Shown one piece after another: positions 1 through 8,747 of a stretch of 64,000 nucleotides of DNA. Each line of letters begins with the position of its first letter. Within the stretch, counting starts at the first letter, position 1. Location: contig NZ_CP110535.1 of assembly GCF_026104355.1 (NCBI RefSeq), positions 744,001-808,000 on the forward strand, written 5' to 3'. Source of the stretch: Halomonas sp. BDJS001 (GTDB lineage: Bacteria > Pseudomonadota > Gammaproteobacteria > Pseudomonadales > Halomonadaceae). The notes below the pieces were generated by a model. The model made no database searches, was not told the DNA's origin, and saw only the letters and a program-made list of their open reading frames with translations. Made by a program: the position numbers and the translations under genes.

Positions 1-423
1 TTTAAGGCGCTCTTCCAACCGTTTTCGCTGGGTAATATCAACGATATAAGTGACTTTATGTGGTACGCCGTCATCTCCCTCAATGCGGGAAGCTTCGGCA
101 ATAATGGTGCGAGCTTCACCATTTTTACAGCGTACCTCCCACTCTTGACGATGATCTTGATGCTCGCTTCCCAAGATAAACGCATCATGGAGCTTCGAGA
201 GACGTGTGCGGTAAGCCTCGGGGACGACCAGTGTAAAATGTTGGCCGATAAGCTCATCTTCGCGGTAGCCGTAAAACTCGCAGTAGGCGGGGTTGACCAT
301 TTCAAAAAAGCCCTTGGAATCGGTAATGCAGATCCCTATGGGAGCGGTCTTAATAACATTGAACGTATTGCGCTGTGAGCGGTTAAAAAGCTGGTAGAGC
401 TTATCGGGGCTAATCTCTTTCAT
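1..423 (-). CDS. PAS domain signalling protein, N-terminal part (runs off the left edge)
   Basis: An open frame starts at an ATG at 423 and stays open to base 1, so only the first 141 codons are visible. Residues from about 20 to 125 read as a PAS sensor domain: a segment like TAPIGICITDSKGFFEMVNPAY, a FYGYREDELIG segment, and a closing ITQRKRLEERLK that usually leads into the next module (GGDEF, EAL or histidine kinase). The start lies inside the end of the upstream EAL gene (14-bp overlap, 410-423), so the two are probably translationally coupled. The output domain is outside the window. A diguanylate cyclase is a reasonable guess given the EAL partner, but this is inference. Confidence 0.75.
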   Translation of the reverse strand, partial: MKEISPDKLYQLFNRSQRNTFNVIKTAPIGICITDSKGFFEMVNPAYCEFYGYREDELIGQHFTLVVPEAYRTRLSKLHDAFILGSEHQDHRQEWEVRCKNGEARTIIAEASRIEGDDGVPHKVTYIVDITQRKRLEERLK

Positions 424-1219
424 TCACCGCTCCTGAACTACTTTCTGCTTCACTTTTTAAGCCCACTAATAGGGGAGTGATGTCGGCGCCCAAGGAGTTA
501 ATTGCGGGTTTGGCGAAATAGAAACCCTGCTGACGAACAATACCGGCGCGGGCCAGCCAAAGCGCTTCTGCGCGGGTCTCTACGCCTTCGGCAATCAGCG
601 TTGTACCCAGCTCTTTTGCCAGTAATATAATCGCGTTTAACAGCGCTTGGCGGCGACAATCGCTATCGCAGTTCATCACCAGCTCACGGTCGATTTTGAG
701 CTTGTCCGGCGTTAAATCGGTGAGTAAGTCTAAATTGGCGTAACCATTGCCAAAGTCATCCAGTGCCGTTTTAAAACCCATGGAGCGATAGGCATCAATG
801 ATATTGCATAGATGCTGCCGGTCACGGACGCGTTCGGTTTCGGTAATCTCAAAAATAAGTCGACGGGTGGGCCAGCCCACGCGCTTGGAAACGTCTAACG
901 TCGCCTGAATACAGGCTTCCGGCTCATAAACGGCGTTGGGTAAGAAGTTGATCGAGAGGTCGGTTTGCATATCCAGTGCGCTGGCCATTTCGATCGCTTT
1001 CACCCGGCAGGCTTGGTCAAAGCGATACAGCAAATCATCCGTGACTTGTGAAATAACGCTCCAGGCGGATTCACCTTGTGGGCCACGCACCAGTGCTTCG
1101 TAGGTAACGATTTTCGCCAGCGTCAGATCCACAATGGGCTGAAAAGCCATGGTGAACTCGAAGGGCAAGTCGCCTTCACAGCGTTTGCAACGGTCATTAA
1201 CGCGGGCACACTGACTCAT
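410..1219 (-). CDS. EAL domain cyclic-di-GMP phosphodiesterase
   Basis: This 269-residue protein is essentially a single EAL domain with no transmembrane segment. The expected catalytic positions are visible: YEALVRG (the EAL motif), INFLPN, FEITETE, DDFGNGY, KLKID, IAEGVE and QGFYFAKP, so hydrolysis of c-di-GMP to pGpG is likely. Before the domain is a short cysteine-bearing tip (Cys4, Cys11, Cys14 in a C-x6-C-x2-C pattern) that could bind a metal or respond to redox state; this is speculation. The ATG at 1219 has an AGGAG ribosome site just upstream. It overlaps the PAS protein gene by 14 bp, so the pair probably forms a small signalling operon. Confidence 0.85.
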   Translation of the reverse strand: MSQCARVNDRCKRCEGDLPFEFTMAFQPIVDLTLAKIVTYEALVRGPQGESAWSVISQVTDDLLYRFDQACRVKAIEMASALDMQTDLSINFLPNAVYEPEACIQATLDVSKRVGWPTRRLIFEITETERVRDRQHLCNIIDAYRSMGFKTALDDFGNGYANLDLLTDLTPDKLKIDRELVMNCDSDCRRQALLNAIILLAKELGTTLIAEGVETRAEALWLARAGIVRQQGFYFAKPAINSLGADITPLLVGLKSEAESSSGAVNERD

Positions 1220-1427
1220 AGCTGCTCCTGGGTAGGGGATCGTATGTCGCTATTAATGTCATCATATGAGAAAGCATAATGCCTCAAGCCTAGATCGAAG
1301 CATTCAACGTTAACCAGCTTATATGTTGAGTTGTTTTTTGTACAGGTATTGTATAGCTATTTGCTGTGAAGTACTAACCAATTGCTCTTTATCTACTGGC
1401 TCGCAACCCCGGCGGCACTTAACGGCA

Positions 1428-1452
1428 TAAAAAAAGCGCCGGGTGAGGCGCT
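1428..1452 (-). terminator. Rho-independent terminator of the glutarate operon
   Basis: Read on the minus strand this is a 6-bp AGCGCC/GGCGCT stem with a 6-base loop followed by a run of seven T. It lies about 30 bp past the stop of the CoA-transferase gene. The rest of 1220-1481 is AT-rich and should hold the promoter of the EAL gene, but I see no convincing -35/-10 pair. Confidence 0.75.
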
Positions 1453-1481
1453 AAGGAGGGGAAGAGTAATTCTTGGCGTTG

Positions 1482-2696
1482 CTAAATAATCCCGGCATCG
1501 CGCAGTGCTTTGCGCTGTTCGAGGGTAATGCCAAGTTCCTCTAGTACGCTTTCAGTGTGCTGGCCCAGATGGGGCGGTGCTGTGGTGGCACTCATCTGGG
1601 CGCCGTTAAAACGGATAGGGTTGGCGACCAGATCCACTTGACCCGCCTGATCGTGGGGCAGGGTCTGCTTGAGTCCGCGGGCTTTCACATGAGGGTCGTC
1701 GAATACCCGATCCAGCGTATTGATCGGGCCACAGGGGACGCCAACGGCTTCAAAGGCGGCTAGCCACTCATCAGTGCTGCGCTGGGCTAATGCCGCTTCC
1801 AATTGCGGTACGAGAAGCGTGCGGTTATTAACTCTAGCGCCGTTGGTGGCAAAGCGAGGATCTTCCGCCAATGCCGGTAGCGAAAGCACCGTGCAAAAAC
1901 GTTTGAACTGCTCGTCGTTGCCGACCGCCATAATCATATGGCCATCCTGGGTGGCAAACGCCTGATACGGCACGATGTTAGGGTGAGCGTTACCCAACCG
2001 CTGAGGCACATTGCCAGAGGTTAGGTAGTTGAGCGCCTGGTTGGCGAGTACCCCCACCTGGACATCCATTAGTGCCATATCAATATGACACCCCTGGCCG
2101 CTATCTCGGCGCTGATAAAGCGCCGCTAAAATCGCATTGGCGGCGTACAGCCCAGTGAAAATATCGGTAAAGGCGACGCCGCTTTTTACCGGCCCGCCGC
2201 CTGGCTCGTTGTCAGGTTTGCCGGTCAGGCTCATGATCCCGCCCATGGCTTGGATCATAAAGTCGTAACCAGCGCGATGAGCGTAGGGGCTCTCCTGGCC
2301 AAAACCGGTGATGGAGCAGTAGATCAGCCTGGGATTAAGCGTCTTTAAACTGGCGTAATCCAGGCCGTAGCGTTTCAGGCCGCCGACCTTGAAGTTCTCT
2401 ATCAACACGTCTGATTGAGCGACCAGCTGTTTAATCACCGCCTGGCCTTCGGGCTTGGCCATATCAACGGTTAGCGAGCGTTTACCCCGATTAGCGCATA
2501 GGTAATAGGCCGACTCTTCGCTGCCCGCGAGCCAAGGAGGGCCCCAGTGGCGAGTGTCATCGCCGCTACCGGGGCGTTCAACCTTGATCACGTCCGCCCC
2601 CATATCCGCAAGCATTTGGCCGCACCAAGGCCCGGCCAGCACACGGGAAATATCGAGTACTTTAATACCGGCCAGTGGTTTGGTTAGCTCGCTCAT
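1482..2696 (-). CDS. CaiB/BaiF family (class III) CoA-transferase, probably succinyl-CoA:glutarate type
   Basis: The 404-residue protein has the class III CoA-transferase signature: GIKVLDISRVLAGPWCGQ at the N-terminus, MGADVIKVERPGSGDD, NRGKRSLTVD, LIENFKVGGLKRYGLDY and YCSITGFGQ. The catalytic aspartate is expected in the segment GVAFTDIFTGLYA. Members next to glutaryl-CoA dehydrogenase activate glutarate with CoA from succinyl-CoA, and this gene directly follows gcdH (42-bp gap). The substrate is inferred from that neighbourhood. I chose the ATG at 2696 because it has a GGAG site upstream and fits family length; a TTG in the same frame at 2720 has no ribosome site. Confidence 0.85.
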   Translation of the reverse strand: MSELTKPLAGIKVLDISRVLAGPWCGQMLADMGADVIKVERPGSGDDTRHWGPPWLAGSEESAYYLCANRGKRSLTVDMAKPEGQAVIKQLVAQSDVLIENFKVGGLKRYGLDYASLKTLNPRLIYCSITGFGQESPYAHRAGYDFMIQAMGGIMSLTGKPDNEPGGGPVKSGVAFTDIFTGLYAANAILAALYQRRDSGQGCHIDMALMDVQVGVLANQALNYLTSGNVPQRLGNAHPNIVPYQAFATQDGHMIMAVGNDEQFKRFCTVLSLPALAEDPRFATNGARVNNRTLLVPQLEAALAQRSTDEWLAAFEAVGVPCGPINTLDRVFDDPHVKARGLKQTLPHDQAGQVDLVANPIRFNGAQMSATTAPPHLGQHTESVLEELGITLEQRKALRDAGII

Positions 2697-2738
2697 AGGG
2701 GCTCCGTTAATAAGTGACAAGTGGTCAAAATGCGGTGA

Positions 2739-3917
2739 TCAAAAGAACGACTGAATGCCTGTCTGAGCACGACCCAGAATCAGTGCGTGCACATCGTGGG
2801 TACCTTCGTAGGTATTCACCGACTCCAGATTGACCATATGGCGAATAACCCCGTACTCATCAGAAACGCCGTTACCGCCGTGCATATCGCGGGACTGGCG
2901 GGCGATATCCAGCGCTTTGCCACAGTTATTGCGCTTGATTAGCGAGACCATTTCCGGTGCCCAGTTGCCGCTATCCATCAAGCGACCCACCTGCAATGCG
3001 GCTTGCAGGCCCAGGGTGATCTCGGTCTGCATATCGGCGAGCTTTTTCTGAATCAGCTGGTTGGCGGCCAACGGGCGGCCAAACTGCTTGCGGTCTAAGG
3101 TGTATTGACGCGCTGCGTGCCAGCAGAACTCCGCGGTACCCATCACGCCCCAGGCGATGCCGTAACGCGCTTTGTTCAAACAGCCAAACGGGCCTTTAAG
3201 GCCGCTAACGTTGGGCAGCAGGTTCTCTTCGGGAACGAAGGCGTTATCCAGCACGATCTCACCGGTAATCGAGGCGCGGAGCGAGACTTTGCCTTCGATT
3301 TTGGGGGTGGTGAAGCCTTCGGTGCCGCGCTCAACAATAAAGCCTTTAATCTGATTGTCGTGAGCCGCTGATTTCGCCCAGACCACGGCAATATCAGCAA
3401 TCGGGCTGTTGGTGATCCACATTTTTGCGCCGGTCAGGCGGTAGCCGCCGTCGACTTTTTCCGCCCGAGTAATCATGTTGCCGGGGTCGGAGCCGTGATC
3501 GGGCTCGGTTAAACCGAAGCAGCCGACCATCTCGCCGCTGGCAAGCTTGGGCAGGTATTTCTGTTTCTGCTCTTCAGAACCGTAAGTCTCGATGGGGTAC
3601 ATCACCAGCGATGACTGCACGCTCATGGCGGAGCGATAGCCAGAGTCCACGCGCTCGACTTCACGGGCAATCAAACCGTAAGCGACATGGTTAACGCCTG
3701 CACCGCCATACTCGGGGGATACGGTGGCGCCGAGCAGACCAAGCTCGCCCATTTCGGTCATGATCTCGCGGTCAAAGCGCTCTTCACGGAAGGCGGTCAG
3801 CACGCGGGGCTGAAGGTTTTCCTGGCAGTAGTCGTAGGCCGCATCACGAATCTGGCGCTCTTCATCGGTGAGCTGTTGTTCCAGAAGTAGCGGGTCGTCC
3901 CAGTTGAAATGCGTCAT
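2739..3917 (-). CDS. gcdH: Glutaryl-CoA dehydrogenase
   Basis: This is a 392-residue FAD enzyme of the acyl-CoA dehydrogenase family that oxidises and decarboxylates glutaryl-CoA to crotonyl-CoA in lysine/glutarate breakdown. It shows the family motifs [13 protein letters not shown] and [18 protein letters not shown], an [17 protein letters not shown] segment, [18 protein letters not shown], and the catalytic base Glu371 in NTYEGTHD. The arginine of [11 protein letters not shown], which binds the glutaryl carboxylate in this subfamily, is present. The start at 3917 (MTHFNWDDP) follows an AGGAA site and matches the usual length; an upstream in-frame start would add 13 residues. It is the middle gene of the gntR-gcdH-CoA-transferase operon. 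Confidence 0.95.
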   Translation of the reverse strand: MTHFNWDDPLLLEQQLTDEERQIRDAAYDYCQENLQPRVLTAFREERFDREIMTEMGELGLLGATVSPEYGGAGVNHVAYGLIAREVERVDSGYRSAMSVQSSLVMYPIETYGSEEQKQKYLPKLASGEMVGCFGLTEPDHGSDPGNMITRAEKVDGGYRLTGAKMWITNSPIADIAVVWAKSAAHDNQIKGFIVERGTEGFTTPKIEGKVSLRASITGEIVLDNAFVPEENLLPNVSGLKGPFGCLNKARYGIAWGVMGTAEFCWHAARQYTLDRKQFGRPLAANQLIQKKLADMQTEITLGLQAALQVGRLMDSGNWAPEMVSLIKRNNCGKALDIARQSRDMHGGNGVSDEYGVIRHMVNLESVNTYEGTHDVHALILGRAQTGIQSFF

Positions 3918-4020
3918 GGCGTGGATTCCTCGGAAAGTGGTCAGGAATAGAGGCAAAATAGCTTGCAGCCAATGTATCGCCGTTTTTTAAAAATATCTAC
4001 ATTTTTTTAAAACGCAGAAT

Positions 4021-4740
4021 TTAGTTAATACCTCGTGCTTCGAGGACACGAGTGATAATCGGCACTGGGGTCATCAAATGGTCGCGCATTAAGGTGTCAG
4101 CCTGGGCGGTGTCACGAGCTAGAATGACCTCCACCAGGGCGGCATGCTCCTGGCGTTTAAGCGCTAACGCTTTAGACGACATCACCGTTTCCTGTAGCCA
4201 CAGGTGGCGGTAACGCTCCACCTGATCAAACAGGGTATTGCGCATTTGCAGCAGGTGAGGGGAGTTGCATCCACTGGCAATGGCGGTATGGAACGCTTTG
4301 TGTCGCTGATCCCAGATGTCGAGCAGGTCGTCGGGGGTGTTGATGTCGGTAACCTTGGCCAGCCGGTGCGCGGTGGCCAGCACCGTGGCTTCCCACTCAT
4401 CGTCGCCGCGTTCGATAGCCAAGCGCAGGATCAGCCCTTCGAGCTGTGCGCGGGCGTCATAAATGTCGTTGAGTTCGGCCAGCGACATTGGCGCTACCCG
4501 GTAGCCGCGCTGACTAATGGCCACCACCAAGCGGTCAGCGACCAGCTGTGAGAGTGCTTCCCGCAGTGGTCCGGTACTGGCGCCGTACTGCTCTTTCAGG
4601 CGGCTCATCAAGAGCTTCTGTTCCGGCGCATAGCGGCCGCGAATGATGTCATGCTTGAGTTGACGGTAGGCGCTGATGGCGAGATTTTGCCGCGGCGCGT
4701 CTCTCTCCTGACTGGTTTCCGCTTTAAAACCGGGCTCCAT
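4021..4740 (-). CDS. GntR/FCD transcription regulator resembling CsiR (GlaR)
   Basis: The 239-residue protein has an N-terminal winged helix (AYRQLKHDIIRGRYAPEQKLL, then TGPLREALSQLVADRLVV and QRGYRVAPMS) and a C-terminal all-helical FCD ligand domain with the usual D-x-x-R-x-x-x-E segment (YDARAQLEGLILRLAIERG). The spacing and wording recall the E. coli glutarate-responsive repressor CsiR/GlaR; that is from memory, not an alignment. It is the first gene of the operon with gcdH and is divergent from the TAXI transporter, so it probably controls both sides in response to glutarate or a related acid. The ATG at 4740 is preferred; a TTG at 4767 is possible. Confidence 0.85.
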   Translation of the reverse strand: MEPGFKAETSQERDAPRQNLAISAYRQLKHDIIRGRYAPEQKLLMSRLKEQYGASTGPLREALSQLVADRLVVAISQRGYRVAPMSLAELNDIYDARAQLEGLILRLAIERGDDEWEATVLATAHRLAKVTDINTPDDLLDIWDQRHKAFHTAIASGCNSPHLLQMRNTLFDQVERYRHLWLQETVMSSKALALKRQEHAALVEVILARDTAQADTLMRDHLMTPVPIITRVLEARGIN

Positions 4741-5062
4741 AGCAGTGTGGCTCCTGTGCAGAATCAATAATAAAGGTGAGGCGGGAATTGACGGTCATTA
4801 TCAATAAATATTAACAATTTGGCATAGTGTAAGATATTTATGCAGCGTTTCATGAGGTTAATACGTCGCTTTTTGACTCAACGGCTAGGAGGTCACGCCT
4901 CTGCAGCGCTGATAACCTCCTATTAGCATCTAACGCATTAGCCGTGCTAACTTCTCCTTCACCGCTTCAGGTTGGCTGTTGTTGGCAAGCCGAAGCAGGG
5001 ATTTAGCACTTCCTTTATCGTCAACCATACTTATAAGTCCAAGCAGGACAGAGGAAACGCTC
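4741..5062. promoter_or_regulatory. Divergent control region between gntR-gcdH and the TAXI transporter
   Basis: This 322-bp gap holds both promoters. The part 4795-4860 is AT-rich. At 4886-4893 and 4915-4922 there is a perfect 8-bp inverted repeat, TAGGAGGT...ACCTCCTA, with a 21-base loop; it could be a hairpin in the transporter leader or an operator. I see no T-run after it, so it is not a standard terminator. No coding frame is convincing here. Confidence 0.4.
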
Positions 5063-6034
5063 ATGCGAACTCTACGCTCTCTATACACCACGGCAGCCGC
5101 CGCATCTGTGCTAGCGGTTGCGCTTCCAGCAAGCGCTCAACAGCTCTCAATCGCGACGGGTGGTACCGGTGGCGTTTACTACCCTATCGGTGGCGGTTTT
5201 GCCGAAATGATCAACAACCATATCGAAGGCGCCCAGGCGACCGCCGAAGTCACTGGTGCCTCGGTTGAGAATATGGGGCTGATCATGCGCGGTGATGCTG
5301 ACCTAGCGCTGGTACTCGCAGATACCGCTTACCAGGCCTATACCGGCACGGATGACTTTGAAGGTCGCCAGATTGAAAACACCCGTGCGCTTGCCTCGGT
5401 TTACCCTAACGCCGTACAGCTGGTCACCCTGGCAGAATCAGATATTGAATCCATCGCTGACTTGGCTGGCAAGCGCGTCTCTGTTGGTGCACCGGGTAGC
5501 GGTACCGAGCTAAACGCCCGCGCGCTGTTAGAAGCCAATGGTATTAGCTATGAGGACTTCACTCCCCAACGCCTTAACTTCAACGAAACCGCTGATGCCA
5601 TTCGCGATGGCGATATCGATGCCGGTTTCTGGAGCGTTGGGCCGCCGACCAGCTCGATTCTTAATCTGGCAGCCACCCGCGATATTCGCCTGATCGGCCT
5701 GTCTGATGAAGAAGTGGCCAATGCCCAGGAAGAAGAAGCGGTATTTGCACCCTACGAGCTAGCTGCGGGTATGTATGACGGTATGGACGAAGCTGTTCAG
5801 ACCATCGGTATTCCCAACGTGCTGGTCGTCAATGCCGATATGGACGAAGAGTTGGCGTATCAGTTGACCCAACTGCTGTTTGAAAACACCGATGAGCTGA
5901 TCGCGGTTCACCCAGCAGCTAACGATACCACCGTTGAGTTCACCATGGAGTCAACCCCCGTACCGCTGCACCCGGGCGCAATACGCTACTTTGAAGAAGT
6001 CGGTGCTGAGATCCCGGATCGTCTGCGTCCGTAA
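5063..6034 (+). CDS. TAXI family TRAP transporter solute-binding protein
   Basis: The 323-residue periplasmic protein starts with a clear signal peptide (basic MRTLRSLY, alanine-rich core, cleavage after ASA at about residue 26). Mature sequence begins QQLSIATGGTGGVYYPIGGGFAEMIN, the hallmark of TAXI (TRAP-associated extracytoplasmic immunogenic) proteins. GAPGSGTELNARALLEANG and DIDAGFWSVGPPTSSI are further family segments. The start at 5063 has a GAGGAAA site and puts the signal peptide at the N-terminus. It leads an operon with a DUF1850 protein and the fused permease. TAXI systems usually import amino acids or C4/C5 acids with a sodium gradient; the ligand cannot be read from sequence. 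Confidence 0.92.
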   Translation: MRTLRSLYTTAAAASVLAVALPASAQQLSIATGGTGGVYYPIGGGFAEMINNHIEGAQATAEVTGASVENMGLIMRGDADLALVLADTAYQAYTGTDDFEGRQIENTRALASVYPNAVQLVTLAESDIESIADLAGKRVSVGAPGSGTELNARALLEANGISYEDFTPQRLNFNETADAIRDGDIDAGFWSVGPPTSSILNLAATRDIRLIGLSDEEVANAQEEEAVFAPYELAAGMYDGMDEAVQTIGIPNVLVVNADMDEELAYQLTQLLFENTDELIAVHPAANDTTVEFTMESTPVPLHPGAIRYFEEVGAEIPDRLRP

Positions 6035-6062
6035 CCGCTAAAGGATCTGAAAGGATATTGCC

Positions 6063-6575
6063 ATGCAGTGGCAGCAACGGCTGTTGGCGCTACTCATTGC
6101 ATGTTGTCCGCTTGCCGAAGTGGGGGCTTCCCCCGCTTCGGCGTCGGCGTTTATGCGCCTGGCTGTAGTGACCGAACAGGGCGACACGCTAGTGGATGAA
6201 GCGGTACCTACTGACGGTCGCTGGTGTATTAAGTGGCAACACTCCGTTGAACATTTCACGGTGATGGACTGCTATCGTAATGTAGCGGGCGTCATGCAAT
6301 TGGAGCGTAGCCATCAACCCGATTTCGCCGCCGGACTTGGGCATATTTTTGGCCGCGGCGAGCAGGTGTCAGACGGTGAGGGCGGTTACTGGATTAATGC
6401 CATTAACGAGCCTGTAGCAAATAACCGTTATGTGTTGAGGGTGGGGTCACCGGCTGTTAATCATCGTGTGGTGTGGCCAAGCGGTGAGCATGCATCAGTG
6501 AGCCTAAGTGAGCACGCCGCTGGAAAACGCGTGACCATTCAGTTGATAGACCCTCACGCATCCCCGCGTGAATAA
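6063..6575 (+). CDS. DUF1850 domain protein associated with TAXI-TRAP transporter
   Basis: This is a 170-residue secreted or membrane-anchored small protein with an N-terminal signal-like segment (MQWQQRLLALLIACCPLAEVGAS). The conserved DUF1850 pattern is visible: WCIKWQHSVEHFTVMDCYR, then LERSHQPDFAAGLGH. The family is known mainly for lying between TAXI binding proteins and their permeases, as here (28 bp after the binding protein and 32 bp before the permease). Its biochemical role is unknown to me; a chaperone or assembly role in the transporter is only a guess. Confidence 0.8.
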   Translation: MQWQQRLLALLIACCPLAEVGASPASASAFMRLAVVTEQGDTLVDEAVPTDGRWCIKWQHSVEHFTVMDCYRNVAGVMQLERSHQPDFAAGLGHIFGRGEQVSDGEGGYWINAINEPVANNRYVLRVGSPAVNHRVVWPSGEHASVSLSEHAAGKRVTIQLIDPHASPRE

Positions 6576-6607
6576 AAACGACATTAGTTAACGCTTCCGA
6601 GGACTTC

Positions 6608-8626
6608 ATGAGCGAATCCAATCAGCCGTCGAGCGTGGTGCCTGGCGGTAATGTGATTCAACCCCGCATGGTGCTGTGGTCGATCACCATTGTGGCGGTG
6701 GGTCTTTCCCTGTTTCAGCTCTATTCCGCTGGTATTCAGCCCTTAGGGCTTTTTTATCAGCGCAGTATTCACCTGGCGCTGATTATGGTGCTGGCATTTC
6801 TAATGTTTCCCGCCTTCGGCCCCACTCGCAAGCGTGGTGTATTGGGCTGGGGGCTTGATCTAGTCTTTTTTGCTGGGGCGATCATCACTGGTGGGTATTT
6901 AGTACTTAACCTGGATGAGATTTTTAGCCGTGCGGGCTTTTGGAACAGTACCGATATTCTGGTCGCCTGTATTGCCACGGTAACGGTACTGGAAGCCAGC
7001 CGCCGCGCGGTAGGCTTTGGTATGACCGTGATTGGCCTATTGGCGATTGTCTACGCCTTTGCCGGGCCGCGGGGCGAGCTGCCGTGGCTAGGTGAGTGGA
7101 TGCCGGGCATTCTTGAACACCGCGGATACACCATTGACCGGGTTGCTGGGCAACTGTATTTAGGGCAAGAGGGTATCTTCGGTTTGCCGCTAGGCGTCGC
7201 GGCAACTTATATCTTTATTTTTGTCCTCTTTGGCGCTTTTTTGGAGTGCACCGGGGCAGGCAAATTCTTTATTGATATGGCCTATGCGGCGACGGGCCGC
7301 CAGCGCGGCGGGCCAGCCAAGGCGGCGGTATTAGCGTCGGCGGGTATGGGCTCGATTTCTGGCAGTGCGATTGCCAACGTGGTCACCACCGGTGCCTTTA
7401 CTATTCCGTTGATGAAGCGGCTGGGCTACAAGCCCAAGCAGGCGGGCGGTATCGAAGCCGCGGCCTCCACCGGTGGGCAGATTATGCCGCCGCTGATGGG
7501 GGCGGGGGCATTCTTGATCGCTGAGTACACCAATACGCCGTACCTGGATATCGTCAAAGTCAGTATTCTGCCGGCGATTATGTATTTCGCCACGGTTTAT
7601 CTGTTTGTGCATATTATCGCTCTCAAACAAGGAATGCAGGGCCTGCCCAAAGACGAGCTGCCGCAGATGCGACAAGTCATGAAGGATGGTTGGCACTTCC
7701 TGCTGCCGTTGGCCGTGCTGGTTTGGCTGTTGGCAATGAGTATGTCGCCCATGCGGGTAGGCTACTACGCAGTTGTCACCATGGTGTTGGTAGCGGTGAT
7801 ACGTTATGGGTTGTGGTTCTTTTTTGTGGCGCCCAGGCAGGGCCAGCCGGTAACGGCGAGCGCTACCAAAGGAATGCTGCGTGCTGGCTTGGCGAAGCTG
7901 GTAGAAGGACTAGAGTTGGGTGCGCGTAATGCAGTGGCGGTGTCGATGGCCTGCGCAGTGGCGGGCATTATCGTTGGCGTGGTGGGGTTAACCGGGCTGG
8001 GGTTGAAATTCTCATCCATGATGATGGCCTTCTCCGGCGGCAACATTCTACTCGCGCTGCTAATGGTGCTGTTGGCTAGCTTGATTTTAGGAATGGGGCT
8101 GCCGGTCACCGCCAGCTACATCGTCTTGATCGTGCTGGTGGGCCCTGCGCTTACGCAGGAGTTTGGCATTCCGCTTCTGGTCGCTCACCTGGTGGTGTTC
8201 TGGTACTCCCAGGACTCCAACGTGACGCCACCGATAGCCTTGGCAGGCTTTGCCGGGGCAGCGATTGCGGGTAGCAAGCCAATGGAAACCAGCTTCCAGG
8301 CATGGAAATTTGCCAAAGGGCTCTATTTGATTCCGCTGTTTATGGTCTTTAATCCAGAAATCATTATGGGCGGGCCAGTGCCGGTGGTGATCTGGAACGG
8401 GGTGATTGCCATTCTGGCGTTAGGTGCCTTTGCCGCAGCGTTGGAGGGCTATCTGTTTACCAGAATGTCGTGGCTGCCCCGCATCGCCATTACCGCCGCG
8501 ATTTTTGGGGTGTTCTACCCCAATCTGATGACCGAAATTGCCGGGGTGGTGGTCATGACCGTTGCCATAGGTGCTAACTGGCTGGCCAGCAAGCGCGAAG
8601 CGCCTGTGGCCCCCGTTAGCGGTTAA
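6608..8626 (+). CDS. TRAP transporter fused permease (4TM/12TM fusion, DctQM type)
   Basis: The 672-residue membrane protein combines the small DctQ-like segment (about residues 20-150) with the large DctM-like domain. Characteristic pieces are GLPLGVAATYIFIFVLFGAFLE, the glycine-rich helix-breaking stretch AVLASAGMGSISGSAIANVVTTGAFTIPLMKRLGY, AASTGGQIMPPLMGAGAFLIAE, and a second hairpin LILGMGLPVTASYIVLIVLVGPAL. This internally repeated architecture is typical of TAXI-partner permeases. It should import the TAXI-bound solute with Na+ in the inner membrane. A strong terminator follows at 8672. Confidence 0.93.
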   Translation: MSESNQPSSVVPGGNVIQPRMVLWSITIVAVGLSLFQLYSAGIQPLGLFYQRSIHLALIMVLAFLMFPAFGPTRKRGVLGWGLDLVFFAGAIITGGYLVLNLDEIFSRAGFWNSTDILVACIATVTVLEASRRAVGFGMTVIGLLAIVYAFAGPRGELPWLGEWMPGILEHRGYTIDRVAGQLYLGQEGIFGLPLGVAATYIFIFVLFGAFLECTGAGKFFIDMAYAATGRQRGGPAKAAVLASAGMGSISGSAIANVVTTGAFTIPLMKRLGYKPKQAGGIEAAASTGGQIMPPLMGAGAFLIAEYTNTPYLDIVKVSILPAIMYFATVYLFVHIIALKQGMQGLPKDELPQMRQVMKDGWHFLLPLAVLVWLLAMSMSPMRVGYYAVVTMVLVAVIRYGLWFFFVAPRQGQPVTASATKGMLRAGLAKLVEGLELGARNAVAVSMACAVAGIIVGVVGLTGLGLKFSSMMMAFSGGNILLALLMVLLASLILGMGLPVTASYIVLIVLVGPALTQEFGIPLLVAHLVVFWYSQDSNVTPPIALAGFAGAAIAGSKPMETSFQAWKFAKGLYLIPLFMVFNPEIIMGGPVPVVIWNGVIAILALGAFAAALEGYLFTRMSWLPRIAITAAIFGVFYPNLMTEIAGVVVMTVAIGANWLASKREAPVAPVSG

Positions 8627-8671
8627 ACGTTAGGCGACCCTACATACCGACCAAAGGGTAGCCAGTAACAG

Positions 8672-8704
8672 AAAAGGCCCGGAGCGATAATCTCCGGGCC
8701 TTTT
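8672..8704. terminator. Bidirectional terminator between the TRAP operon and mrcA
   Basis: There is a perfect 13-bp stem (AAAAGGCCCGGAG / CTCCGGGCCTTTT) with a 7-base loop. The A-run on one side and T-run on the other let it serve the two convergent transcription units. Confidence 0.9.
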
Positions 8705-8747
8705 GCTTGGTGAGCCTTTTGTGTGGTGTGCTACGGGTTTGGCTGGT

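Noticed and set aside
58..378. Plus-strand frame at the left edge
   Set aside because: The minus strand codes for a clear PAS domain over the same bases.
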